A stretch of 64,000 bases of DNA. Origin: Membranipora membranacea (Eukaryota > Bryozoa > Gymnolaemata > Cheilostomatida > Membraniporidae). The translations under genes and the position numbers were made by a program. The notes beneath the pieces are model-generated. The model was not told where the DNA came from, did not search any database, and saw only the letters and a program-made list of their open reading frames with translations. Below are positions 26,590-38,600 of the stretch, in pieces (the stretch's first letter is position 1; the number at the start of each line of letters is the position of its first letter). Where the stretch lies: contig OU612066.1 of NCBI GenBank assembly GCA_914767715.1, forward strand, positions 5,711,001 to 5,775,000, given 5' to 3'.

Positions 26590-29500
26590 TTACAGTATAT
26601 GACAAAGTTTAGCCCGAGATTGTAAGGCGGGTGGAATGGTGAAATCTGTATTTGGTTCTCCGTGATGTAGCCCAACTCCTGGTCCACCTACCGTCGTCTT
26701 CCAGCAATCGAACCCGACATGACGTAAATCTGACAGCACCTTCTCAACTTTCTCTTCAGCCACTCCTGTAATTGATAACCAATATAATAAATTATATAAA
26801 TCAATATATATAATATAAAGATGCACATGATTGTAAAGTTTGTTTCTAAAATGTTCAAATAATTTTATATATCAGCCACTGAATTAAATTCTTCTCATGG
26901 AATGGAAATATCAAAATATACAGCTAGACACTCAACACAGGGACTGATCTGACATTGATCTGATTGGCTGTCCCTACAAGCATGATGAAATAGCCTAGGG
27001 CCTAGGCGATGGTATTGTCGAAAAAATTGCAAACAGTAACAACATGCTTTCAGCGTCAATGATTTGGCATTTCTAGATTGCTAGTAGGGACTGGCTATTT
27101 TTGCAAGCCCTTTGTTTGGCATTAGAAAGCTAATTCTGTTATTCTGGAGTTCAATGATACCAGCATGGCGCTGGATATGTAACTTCTCACATTAATGAAA
27201 ATGCAGGCCAAATTGATAAGAACCGTATATTGTTCAAATCGCCTCAATGTTACACACTTACCATGAGGTAGATAAGTGAAAGCGCAGCCACCGCCTCCAG
27301 CACCAGTTAGTTTGGATCTGAGGCCATTATCTATAGTTATCCTACATATCCTATCCAGTTGAGGATGATCTACTCCGAGCACACAGAGAAGGGAATGATT
27401 GTCATGAATCATCTCCTATAAAAAAAATAGACACAGGAATCATGAGTCATGAGACACAATTCCATAAAAAAGTGTCAGAATTTCATGTCTTCATCATGTT
27501 TGATTATATGAAGAAATTAAGACGTCTCAGTACCCATAAACTCCCATCAACTTTGTAAATAAGCTAAGTTACATACAAATAAATGCATTTTCATGGGCAT
27601 AAAGGTTCATGGAAGAAGACAGGCCAATAAGAGTTACACAATTAGTGGTCAATCCTAACCATGCCAGATTACTGTTTCTGTTGCTTTCATCCAAATGTGT
27701 TGTTTAGTTATAACAATATTACAAGTATAGTTGTGATAGCTTGAAAATGAATGCATGAAACATTGTCACAAGCAGGGCTGTATTCATACATACACAGGGA
27801 CTGTGGCCCTCCAATTCTTTGTAGAGCTCTAATTTGAAAACTCAAAAATATGAAAATAATTATTGAACTGTGTAACTGGAAGTGAAAGTGAAAAGCAATC
27901 AATTGAATCAGTTCTTTCTTCATTTGGTCTTTTACTGGCCCTCTCTCGGCAGGCAGTCTTGTGTCAGCAGTAGTAATTTATATGAGAATAATTATAAGAT
28001 TATACTTCCTTACATCTACAATTATTCTATTAATTGATAACCAAACACTTTCCAACCCACGTAGAAAGCTCTGGTCAAAAATCTGATTGAACTGCATTTT
28101 ACTTTAGTACAAAGTACTGTCACTTACATTAATAACCTCATCATCCATCGGTTCGGTAGATGTCATCTGATTTTGCGACTGTATTGATATTGCCTCGATG
28201 GCATCCATTACAGGGTTGATGACTGATGGAAACTACAAAAGATGGAAACATTTAAGAATTAGACAACAGTAAAAAAAGGATTCAAATTCCATACAAACAC
28301 TATCACAATTCATAAGAAATATCACTAGATCTCTTCAGATTTCAGTATTCTGAAAAAGTAACGCATTGATACAGAATTTACCTAAATAACAGTTGCCTGG
28401 CTAACTTCTTCAAAAAAGCCCCCGCAAGACTTTCATGTAAAGGTTACATGTATGTAACTATAGTCAAGCAGAGGCTCAGTGTGACTTTTTGAGTTACAAA
28501 CCTTTGCGAGTTTGTTTCCTACTTTGGCGACTAGTTCTTTGGTACTTCGAGGAACTTTGGTGTTTGTGATAATTACCTCCAGCTCATGTTTACTAAAATA
28601 CAAAATTAAGACATTAGATCAGATGAGATAAACCTCTGGAGTGAAGATCAATGTTCACTAATTACTCATCTGATCTGTATGACAGTATAATTATTTTGAT
28701 GCTACGCAAGTCATACCAATAACACTCAGGACATACAAATTAAATTGCCAAGACAGGTTACAAGCGAAGTGAATAAAACAGAATAAGTTTTAAACATGAA
28801 AAACAGGACTTACCATTGCAGCATTTCTATATTCTTATTTTGATATTTCACGACGCGACCTTTAAAATGAATAGACCAATTCTGCTGTTATTTACTGCAT
28901 TGAAATCACAGAGTTAGGATATATTCCTTACTCTGTGTCATAATCATAAGAATAAGGAACGATACATGCAGGAGGAACGATACATGCAGGAGGAACGCAG
29001 ACAAATCAACAAAGCAATCAATCAACTTGGCAGAGAGGACAGTAACATGCCTCTTTTTATAAATCCTCTTATCACAACAAAGCATTGGATTCAGACTTGA
29101 CAGGTCAATTACTCACTAGCCATAACAGAATAGGCCACAGAGTAAGGATCTACTCTGTGATACGGCTATGGGAATCTTCAATTATTGAACTGGTGCATCA
29201 TTTATACAGTGATCGAGTCCCTCCCTATTTGAAATCAGCACACACAAAACGGAACTCAAACTTTGCATCGACTAAGAACAAGGAGTTGTAGGGTCTACAA
29301 CTCCTTGCTTAGAACAAGTTTGATCCAAATTACCAGAAGCCCCCCCCCCCCCCCCCATTCCCATTCTTCTTGCGAGCCGACAGCGGCTCAACCTTAAATG
29401 CGTGCAAATTGGATCATGCCTGATCTAAGATTGACTTACCATAAGTACTAACAGAGTTATCCACCCCTGATGGGTTTCCGTGTATTATCTTCTCAGCTAT

Positions 29501-31513
29501 AAATGCCCACTGGTTGATTGTCTCGAGATCTTTAGTATCCCATGAGTTGAATGATTCCTTGCCTGGGTGGGATATTCTGTGTGACAGTCTCAGAAGACTG
29601 GATACAAGGGTCACTGCGAAGGCTGCAGAGGATCCCAGACCAGCGCTGGTGGGTAGATTAGAACTTACCATGAAATCCAATCCCATCATTCTAAAATCCA
29701 AGTTAGTCCAGTATAAGAACAGATATGGTTAAGAGTGTGAAACACCGAATGAGCAAAAGTCATAGGCCTAAGTATGTAATAAAGCTAGAGAATCAGTACA
29801 GGTATTCTAGCTGTTATCATTTTATCAGGATTGACAGAAATATATGACCAAAGCTGAATTACATGTGACTACCCTATATGTATATCACATGACACACAAC
29901 AAATTGGAACCAAGTTTGTGCCACACAGGGCAGTAATATATCCAGCTGGCAAAAAAGGAATCAATTAAATTTTTATTATATAAGGCTATAAAAATAATCG
30001 TGCCAAATAGAAAGCAATGTCAGGAAAATTCTTTGCATTTGACCGTATGATGGTTAGGGATGCTGGTTAGTTCATATTACAGAGTAAGGATATCCTTACT
30101 ATGTGTTCACATCATAACGTATCTTATCATATTGTGGTTAATCTTATCTGTATAACAATGTATATATAAAGAGTGGTAACATTTTGCTATCTTATAATCA
30201 TAGCAAATTTCACGCTAAACAAATCTAGTGGCTCTACACATCTGTTTACCTATATATGCTGGCACACCGCCAGATCAAAGTGGTATTTACTACAGGCTTC
30301 AGAAAGCCGGTTTATTAAAATATACTAGAGGGCAGATGATGATCATCAGTACTAACATGGAAGTCACTTAATACTGATCAACTAGGAAACATACTTCCTC
30401 ATTCATAACAGCCATTGTTTGTCAATATAAGGATCAAGCATTGCACTGCTTACAGACTACAGTTTCTATTTATATAACAATGACTCACTGTTCACTTGAT
30501 AGTAAAGTTGAGTAGAGATAGAGAAATGATATCACAGCTAGCTCTTTGGTTGTTTGAGATTTCACATCAAATCCACAAAATTCACAGAGAGACTGGAAGT
30601 ATTCAGGTGATGGGGGTTTGACTTCAGATTCTTTGTCTCCATTGTCTAAATATTGAAAGATTAGACATCAGGGATAGATGGGAACAAATTTATAAATTTC
30701 AACACTTAACGGACATATTTGATAATAAATAACACTACATTAGATCAAGAGCTCCAAACCTGCTTGGGTTGCTAATAGTGGCATTACATTATCAACCACT
30801 TCCTTTCCATAGACAGTAATGTGTTTGATGGTGAAATGCCCACAATCAGAAACTCGATGTCGTTTGTAATCAGGTTTTCGTCAAAAATATCTCAACAAGC
30901 TGTAGAAGAAACCCAGCAATTATGAGTATCTCACCAGTGTTGCTGCTTTGAGTATCAGCATACAATTTTAGCTGCTGAATTGCATCCACCGTCCACTCGT
31001 TATATATATCGATGTCTGGAAGATGCATCCTCACCATGTTATCTGCAGATCTGGTGACATGCAGAAACGTCCGCAAGTCTAGACTGCATGCCAGCGCTCG
31101 CTGTAAACAAGATCATAATATTCACATATAAAGACATCGAAGGTTATAGACTAGTGTATATATTTGACAATGCTAGGGGGCTGGAACATTCGATTTTTAA
31201 TGATCCCCCAATAAAAAAAAACATGATGGTGGTATACTGGGCTTCATAACCATTGGGAGCTACAAGCAGGTTTACTTTACCAATATCAATATATGATCAT
31301 GGACACTGGCGGCATACTTGGCATAGTATGTATACCTGCATAGTATAACTCCAGATGATAAATAGATATAATAAGAAGAAGTAGATCAAAGAAAGAAAAT
31401 ACAAAAATTATTTTTATGATAATATTCACCTTTCCATGAACCACAGCATGTTCTCCATGAAGAATAACTTTGCCTGGAGCTGACACAACAAGATGTTCTC
31501 CTTCTTCCAACAT
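26590..31513 (-). CDS. MVK: Mevalonate kinase
   Basis: Nine exons in transcript order: 31430-31513, 30935-31100, 30489-30645, 29440-29690, 28814-28859, 28502-28592, 28128-28232, 27262-27415, 26590-26765. They encode 409 residues (human 396). The enzyme phosphorylates mevalonate to 5-phosphomevalonate with ATP in the sterol/isoprenoid pathway (cytosol or peroxisome). All GHMP-kinase motifs are present: [17 protein letters not shown] at residues 12-28 with the conserved Lys15, the ATP loop [12 protein letters not shown] at 148-159, the catalytic pair Glu202 and Asp213 in [14 protein letters not shown], and the C-terminal [10 protein letters not shown] loop in exon 8. Exons 2-3 contain a poorly conserved acidic spacer, as in animal orthologs. 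The start is fixed by the MLEEGEH context before motif 1. Exon 5 is only 46 bases. The gene is head to head with GBF1. Confidence 0.95.
28907..28937. repeat. Dispersed palindrome, copy 1 (CAGAGTtAGGATA...)
   Basis: An almost perfect 31-base palindrome, CACAGAGTTAGGATAT with its mirror ATTCCTTACTCTGTG, lies in MVK intron 4. Related copies are at 29136, 30079 and 56791. It is followed by two direct copies of ATACATGCAGGAGGAACG (about 28960-28997). Confidence 0.75.
29136..29159. repeat. Dispersed palindrome, copy 2
   Basis: CACAGAGTAAGGATCTACTCTGTG is a shortened version of the same palindrome, again in MVK intron 4. Confidence 0.7.
29274..29310. repeat. Hairpin with AAGGAGTTGTAG arms
   Basis: The arm at 29281-29290 region pairs with CTACAACTCCTTG at 29295-29307 around a 4-base loop. 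It directly adjoins the element at 29311-29426. Confidence 0.65.
29311..29426. repeat. Small inverted-repeat element with a poly-C run
   Basis: The ends are inverted copies of a TTTGATCCAAATT motif (29319-29331 against 29404-29417). The interior carries an uninterrupted run of about 17 C at 29341-29357. Related TTGATCC-(A/C)-(A/G)TTT ends occur near 4350, 10374 and 58885, pointing to a dispersed family. Confidence 0.5.
30079..30105. repeat. Dispersed palindrome, copy 3
   Basis: ACAGAGTAAGGATATCCTTA continuing into CTATGTG is the same palindromic unit with the shortest loop, in MVK intron 3. Confidence 0.7.
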
Positions 31514-32659
31514 GATTCAAGTCAGATTGATCTCATAGGTAATTCACATTACTCAATGATGATTACAAAGGAGAAAAATACTCCAATGATGTGACTCAAA
31601 ATAATCAGATGATGATCAATTTTTGCATCACCTCATGCCAGAGTTTGTTTGGTTGGTGACCCAATAAGCTAGCCCCGCCTTTTTCTACAATTGGGCAATC
31701 CCCTAAATACAGTGATTTGATTGGTTAAAATTTCTAGTCCCTTTTCTTCATGTTTACTTCCTGTTTGCGACTTGATTACCCTCTAGTGTCATCACTGAAA
31801 GTTGGCAGAAATCTGCTGGGAGAAAGTGATTTTTGGGATTTCCTTCACATCACCAACACTGTTTTGTCTGTGTCACCACACATCTGGTGTCATCTCAGCA
31901 ACAAATGTACATTGACTGTATTAGTTGAGTGTGCAAAGCAATGTTTCAACTGTGATTTCTAGTTTAACACAGTCACATCCAGTGACTATTAAACTGTCAT
32001 AATAAATACTAATAATCATCTTCTACAAGACAAGTAACAAACAAGTACAACCTCAGCTGTCCCTGGCTGGTAAGTGACAAATTTAGTAGTATTATTGATA
32101 TGAGAACCTACTATGGTAAGGTCTGCTTAACTTTCTCAAGGCATATAGTATAGTTAGTAATTTAAGGCCAAGTGTTTTCAGCTCACAGTTTGAGTTTGAA
32201 TGGGAAAGTTTCATTCCTCAAAATTTCATTTAGTAGTGTACTGGTAGGTAGCCTACCTACAGTGTTCTTTTATGCTCAACCGACACATTTGTTAGTTCAC
32301 CTCAGTAAAGTTCAAGTCATTGTTGATATTCTCTAGCCATCGAATTCACAGTCAATTGTGGTCGACTAACAAAAGAACTACAATGTAACAGATACTATTT
32401 ATTAATCGTATTACTCATCTCACTTGGTGTCTGAATTGATGAAATTTTTTACCCAAAAATGATCGGTAAAATTCGGGTGGCTGGCTGCCTCCGCATGTTC
32501 ACTAATATCATATGTTTTTTCATTCTAATTTTCAGGAATGTAAGCTACATTACTGGTCCATACTAGCTGGAGCTTTTAACTGGGCCAGGAAATACTGAGG
32601 AAGGACAAGTCATAGAGGGAAACCGAACATAAAACCTCAGTCAACACCCTCTGTCCAAC
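31514..32659. promoter_or_regulatory. Shared head-to-head intergenic region of MVK and GBF1
   Basis: The 1,146 bases separate two divergent start codons, so both promoters must lie here or in unseen 5' UTR introns. I see no clear TATA box at a fixed distance or long repeat. A T-rich stretch ending in TTTTCAG at about 32535 looks like a splice acceptor, so GBF1 may have a 5' UTR intron. Confidence 0.5.
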
Positions 32660-35600
32660 ATGGCACTGCTTACTAACGCCCTGTACATTGCTCAGGGTGA
32701 AATTAACTGCATTGTTACTGAGATGAAACGCTCTGTTCGTTTTCCCACACATTCCATAGTGAGTGAAAATAAGACTATATAATACCTTGGAATAATTATA
32801 GCCAAACATATAATTGTGCAACATTTGCATGTGGTGTACATGTCAATCCATCATTACTCAGATATATATGGTAAGTTCTGATTATTTGCCCTTTTCAAGT
32901 GTAAAGATGCATTTCTATGTTTAGTCCGGAACAAACCATTAGTTGAAATGTACAGTATACTAAGCTCATCTATTCTCTTTTTATAGTATCAGGAGGATAA
33001 CCCACTAGTGAACAGTTTTACAGAATTGAGAGAGACTTTACATAACACGACAGGTAAGAGAGAGGGGGTTTCACATGTGATTTTCACAGAGGATGTGATT
33101 AAATAAATGTTATCGATGTATACCCTATGCAATGAGCTTACCATCCGGGTTGTGATTAGGGGCTTTGCTTTATTCACCTACTCTTCTATTTAATTTATCT
33201 GCTCATACTGGTTTTATTAATCATATTGATTTGTGTATAATAAATCATACATTTTATAATTATAATTTTAGTGCTATCTGACCTCGAGCCTTGTGTGTTT
33301 CTTGGGCCCTTTCTGGAGTTAGTCCGATCTGAAGAGACAAGCGGCCGGATAACTGGATTAGCTTTAACATCACTCAACAAATTCATATCCTATGACTTCA
33401 TAGGTGAGTTATCTGCTTCCAATTTGCGCATTTCCTCAACAAGGTCTTCCGCGTATGACGTTTTTTAAGGCTCATTGGATTAGTTATGTAAGCGTTGCTT
33501 ACAACTAAGTCAGGTTGGTAAGGAAAATATACTTTACATGCACACTTTTTATTCTTATGCTCAATGCTCATTATTGCTCATATGATTCAAATGATTTTTA
33601 GACAGCCATGCCAGGTCTTTGGCTCTGAGTACTTGATTGACAGTTTTTTGATTCCTAAGAATATCAGCTATACATATACCATATGCATGTATTGTGACTC
33701 TTATGAGTTAAATATATCATTATATACCTGTATTACAGACAGTAGAACTCCACCCGGTGCTGCTGCTGTTGAAGCTATAGCTGATGCAGTCACACATGCC
33801 AGATTCGTAGGGACAGATCCCGAGTCTGATGAGGTTGTACTGATGAAGATCCTCTATGTGAGTCTAAGTTCTTATAATTTCACTGCTCCAAATGGCATGG
33901 GTAGATTAAGATTTTATTTAGAAGTTTTGTCAGCATTCAAATATTATCATTGATGCCACTAATGATTTACAAATGTACAAATAAACATAACATGTGGTTT
34001 CACTATGTTGATAAGGTGAACCATTTAGTTCAAAACTCTCTCTAAGACAGGGACATACCAGTTCTTCATCTTGTAATACTTTCCATTACCCAGCTGCTAG
34101 AGCAACAGTCATCTTAATGAATTTTATTGGTAGCAATGTCTGGCACATGTACATGAATTCAGGTTTGGGTTAGAAGGGGCCTAGTTGAGTTCAGAGTAAT
34201 GCTGAAGGCACACACGAAAGAGTGTTTTTGCTCAAACTCTACCCGGGCTGCTGGTAGGAGCATTCAATTATCAACCACTGCCAAATCAACACATTTTTCT
34301 ACATTGTTTTAAAAACATTAAAATTCCATTTTGTGTGGTATGTAGGAAATGATTGCTAAATTGCGCTAAATGACCGGGATTTGTCTGGATTTACCTTAGC
34401 AAAGTAAATGCTAGTTATGTTCTGGTTCTTCAAGTGTGACTTGATATCAGCTAGCAATCAATTTTGGCTAGCTGAGGTGGGAGTCGATATAAAGTAAAGA
34501 TGATGAGTAAAAATGTCAACTAATTTGAAAGTTAGCTATTTCAAGTATGTGTAAAATGGCGAACTCTTGTAAATACTTTACCCCTCTAGGGTATAGATTA
34601 TGAGGTTTTAAGCTAGTCCTTCTCAATATATACAAGCTCATATGTATTAGTATAGTGCATGTGAGAGAGTGGACAGTGGCACAGCATAAGCGCAGCACTC
34701 CTTGTATATCCCATAGAAATCTTATTATACATTATCTTCACAATTTTCAAAACTAGTTTTGTTTCCCTGGCATAAGAGATCATTCCACTCTGTGAGATGA
34801 TATTAAATGTTTGAACCATCGAGAATAAGATTTCCGATTGCTGGGCTTGTAATCTTCAATGTTATGGATTTATTCACAGGTGCTAAGAACTCTTCTTCTT
34901 TCTTCATGTGGTCACAGTCTAACCAATGAATCAGTATGTGAGATTATGCAGTCATGCTTCAGGATTTGCTTTGAGTCAAGACTTTCAAGTAAGTGGCTGA
35001 CGCATTTAAAATTTTGTAAGATTTTCTAATATATTCATGGTCTCGAAAATTTTTATTACAATTCCATGTTGGCCCCTGAAACCTTTGACAATGATGCAAG
35101 TTTCTAATTCAATGACACTAGAACAGGAAACACATCTAAAATGAACATATTTTGGACCAGAATAAGTGAATGAACTCATGTTGTTTTGCTATTGTGGTGG
35201 GAGACCTCTTGGGATTCAATAGAATATACCTTTTATTCAGTTTGGTGATCATGATCATTGTTTTGTTCCATAGAGTTATTGAGGAGAACAGCTGACCACA
35301 TTCTTGTAGAAATGGTTCAACTTCTGTTTATGAGGCTTCCAGAATTCAAAGAGGACTCAAAATGGGCTAAAAATATGAGAAAGGTGAATTTGACTAGTAT
35401 AACATATTTCCCTCCAGTAGTAGTAGTAGTAGAAGCAGTAGTAAAGTAGTCTCTATTATTTGACATAAACTAGATGTATTGACATGAACTAGATGTAACT
35501 GGGTTTACTACTAGTGATGATTTATAAACAGTGAGTGTGCATAACTTATATATAATAGTGTACATTCCCAGTAATTACTGTGACCTTAAATAAATCCTCA

Positions 35601-38600
35601 TATCAACTAAGCTGATATTAATGCAGCCAATCAATTTAAAATGACAGGCTTCGAACTCATGAAGGAGATTATAATGTATACTGTGTAGTTCCATTATCCT
35701 AACCAGTCTTATGTTTATTATCCTCAGTTGAAAATGAGGACTGGTGGCCTTCAAAAACATCATAGGAGGAGTGAAGAAAGGCGGAGCAGATCAGAGTCTC
35801 AGCAGTCCGAAACTAATCAACCAGAACAAGCCACGCCTCCTGATGTTCCAGCCAGTCAAACCCAAACTATATCACCCTCAGCTACATCTCCTACAGGAGA
35901 TCAGACACAAACTAATGACATACAGTTGTCTCCTAATGTGCTGGGGCAGACAATTACAATGAATGGTGACGAGACAACTTTCTCCGAAGAGCCGACAGTG
36001 CAGACTAGTGAGATTGAGGATGGAGATCAGACTAGTGGTATGTGACATCAGACTATATCTCTCATATTAAATGAAAATTGAATGAAAACATGCATCAATG
36101 GTGTGTAATGTTTAAAGTCATTGTGATCGTATCAGGTTTTGGATATCATATTAGGGTCCCTGTCTAGTTAAGAATACTGCTCTACATTTATAAACAGCCT
36201 GTGGTACAGTACTGATTTTCACCCAAAGTTGTGATGAAAAGGTACTATTTTAGATATATTCTCTCATGAAATAGTAGCTTTTTAGAACCTTCTCATCTCA
36301 ACTTTCGGTGAAAATTAGTTGAAACTGGAGCACCGGCTTTTTATGAAACTAGAGCAGCATTTTAAACTACACTAGAGTAGCTATGACGGTATACTATCTG
36401 ATATTCCATCCCAGATCTAGATATCATACTTGTAGATTCCGTTGCTGGTGAGGATATTGATACTCCCACAGTAACTACACACATGGTGGATATACATGAA
36501 GGCTTGCCAGTGAGTAGTTACTCTTTTTCCTGGTTAGATATTGATTCTTTCAGATTAAAAAGAGATTATAAGTTACTTAGCTAACATGTGACACTGCCAA
36601 ATTATATTGTGGCTCAAAATCTATATCACTCAATATACAAGACATTTATTAAATTTGTCAATGATTAATCAATCAAATACATCCCACTTTCCAGTGAATT
36701 TTAATCATTTGCTAATCAAGATCCTCAAAGCATGATGGTGATGTGGCTTTTCTTTTGATCTACCAGAATTAAAACCTTTCTTTCTAAATTTCTACCCTCT
36801 CTCTCTTTTAGGCCGTGAGGCACGATAGTCAAGCTAACTTGACTGATCCTGACTCTGCCTCATTAAGCTCAGCAGTGAGTTAGCAAATATCAAATTAGAA
36901 TTGTACCTTAGTGAAAAACAGTTTCTGTAGCCATGCCCGGGTATAACTAGAATTCTCTGATTCCTTTCCATACTTTCAACTGTTAACACTATTGATTTAT
37001 AATCAGATTCTTATAACTGAATCTACCAAAATATGACATTCCTTTGGAATGCAATTGCCTCTCAACATTCTAGAATACAGCTTTTTTAAATAATTTACTT
37101 AGGACATTGTTTTGTCTGCTTAAATTACCTTACATGCCATTGGTTTGGAAAGTCATACTTTTAAATTAAATACATCACCATTTGTTTCAGGGCGAATCCG
37201 AAGGTGCGTATGAAGCTCTTGACTTCATTAATCCTAAAGGAGTAAGATTCATACCAAAAAAAGACGGTAAGTTCAAATTACAACTACTTTTCAGTTGTCC
37301 CCTCTTACAGTTTAATTAGAGAGAAGGCAACTCAGGTTTTATCCATTACAAGCTTGTTTTTGTTGAATTTAGTTGAAATATAATGTACATAGAAATAGAG
37401 AAGGACCATTAGCTAAGATAACAATTATTTTCTCTCACTATTGACTCCTTTTTTATTCTGTTTCAGGTCCCATAGTGCCGTATGGACTGCCCTCTATAAG
37501 GGAACTATTCAGATTTCTTATATCTATAATGAACCCTAATGACAAACAGAACAGCGAGGATATGTCACATATGGGTATATACCTGCTGACTGTAGCCCTG
37601 GAGACAGCTGCCGATCATCTACCTAAATACGCCTCTCTCATGAGTCTGGTCAAAAATGAGCTGTGCTTTAACCTATTCAGGGTAGGTGAAACATCAACCT
37701 TATTATACATTGTGGTTTATAACAAAATCCATGAAAATAGCAGTTTATAGTGCTGATGTTGAAGTGAATTGTACATGATGAAGTGTGATTGATATGTCTA
37801 AATAGTAGCAGTGGTGTATTGAATTAAGCTATAACCCAATTCTTTCTTTGTTTACAGCAACTACAATCAGACAGGGTATCAGTATTTGCTGCCGCTATGA
37901 GAGCCTGTTTTCTCTTATTCGAGTCTATGAGGAGCCATGTCAAGTTCCAGCTCGAGGTATGTATAGCTTTCTAAGGCTGACAAGAACAAATCTCGCATGT
38001 TATGGTTATTCAGTATCTGTACATATTAATGGCTGCCTATAACAATGTCCTGAATTTCATTCAGACTCATATCTGGTATCTTCGAATTTTAACTTTTTTA
38101 TTCAGTCAACCTTGACATCGATCAAATATTCAGCAAAGAAAACCAATGTGACTTATATACTCACTCTTTTTTTATTTATAGATGTATTTGACAAAGCTGA
38201 TGGATATCATAGTGTCTGACAATATGAAAGTGACCTATGATATAAAAGAGATAGCGTTACAAGGTTTAGTACAGCTGTGGAGAATACCCGGTCTCGTTAC
38301 TGAGTTATATCTTAACTATGATTGTGATGTTCACTGCTCTAATCTATTTGAAGATATCACCAAATTACTGTCCAAGGTTAGTGATAGAAATCTATCGCTG
38401 TATGAAAATAGTGTGCCTTGTTTGAGTGAATTCACTTATTGGTTCTAAAAAGGAGGTTAATCTTTTGAAAACTATCATTTTTTCAGGCATTTTAAACTAT
38501 AAAGTTTAATAAACTTAAAAAGTTTGCCGGCAACTCTATGTTTTAGAGTGGACGCCAGTCCCGTTTGAGTAAAAAAGTATGTTCTTAGCTCTTAACTTCA

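Noticed and set aside
30752-30860. An extra mevalonate kinase exon between exons 2 and 3
   Set aside because: The open frame lies in a copy of a dispersed repeat and lacks a proper acceptor. Exons 2 and 3 already join in phase and match the family.
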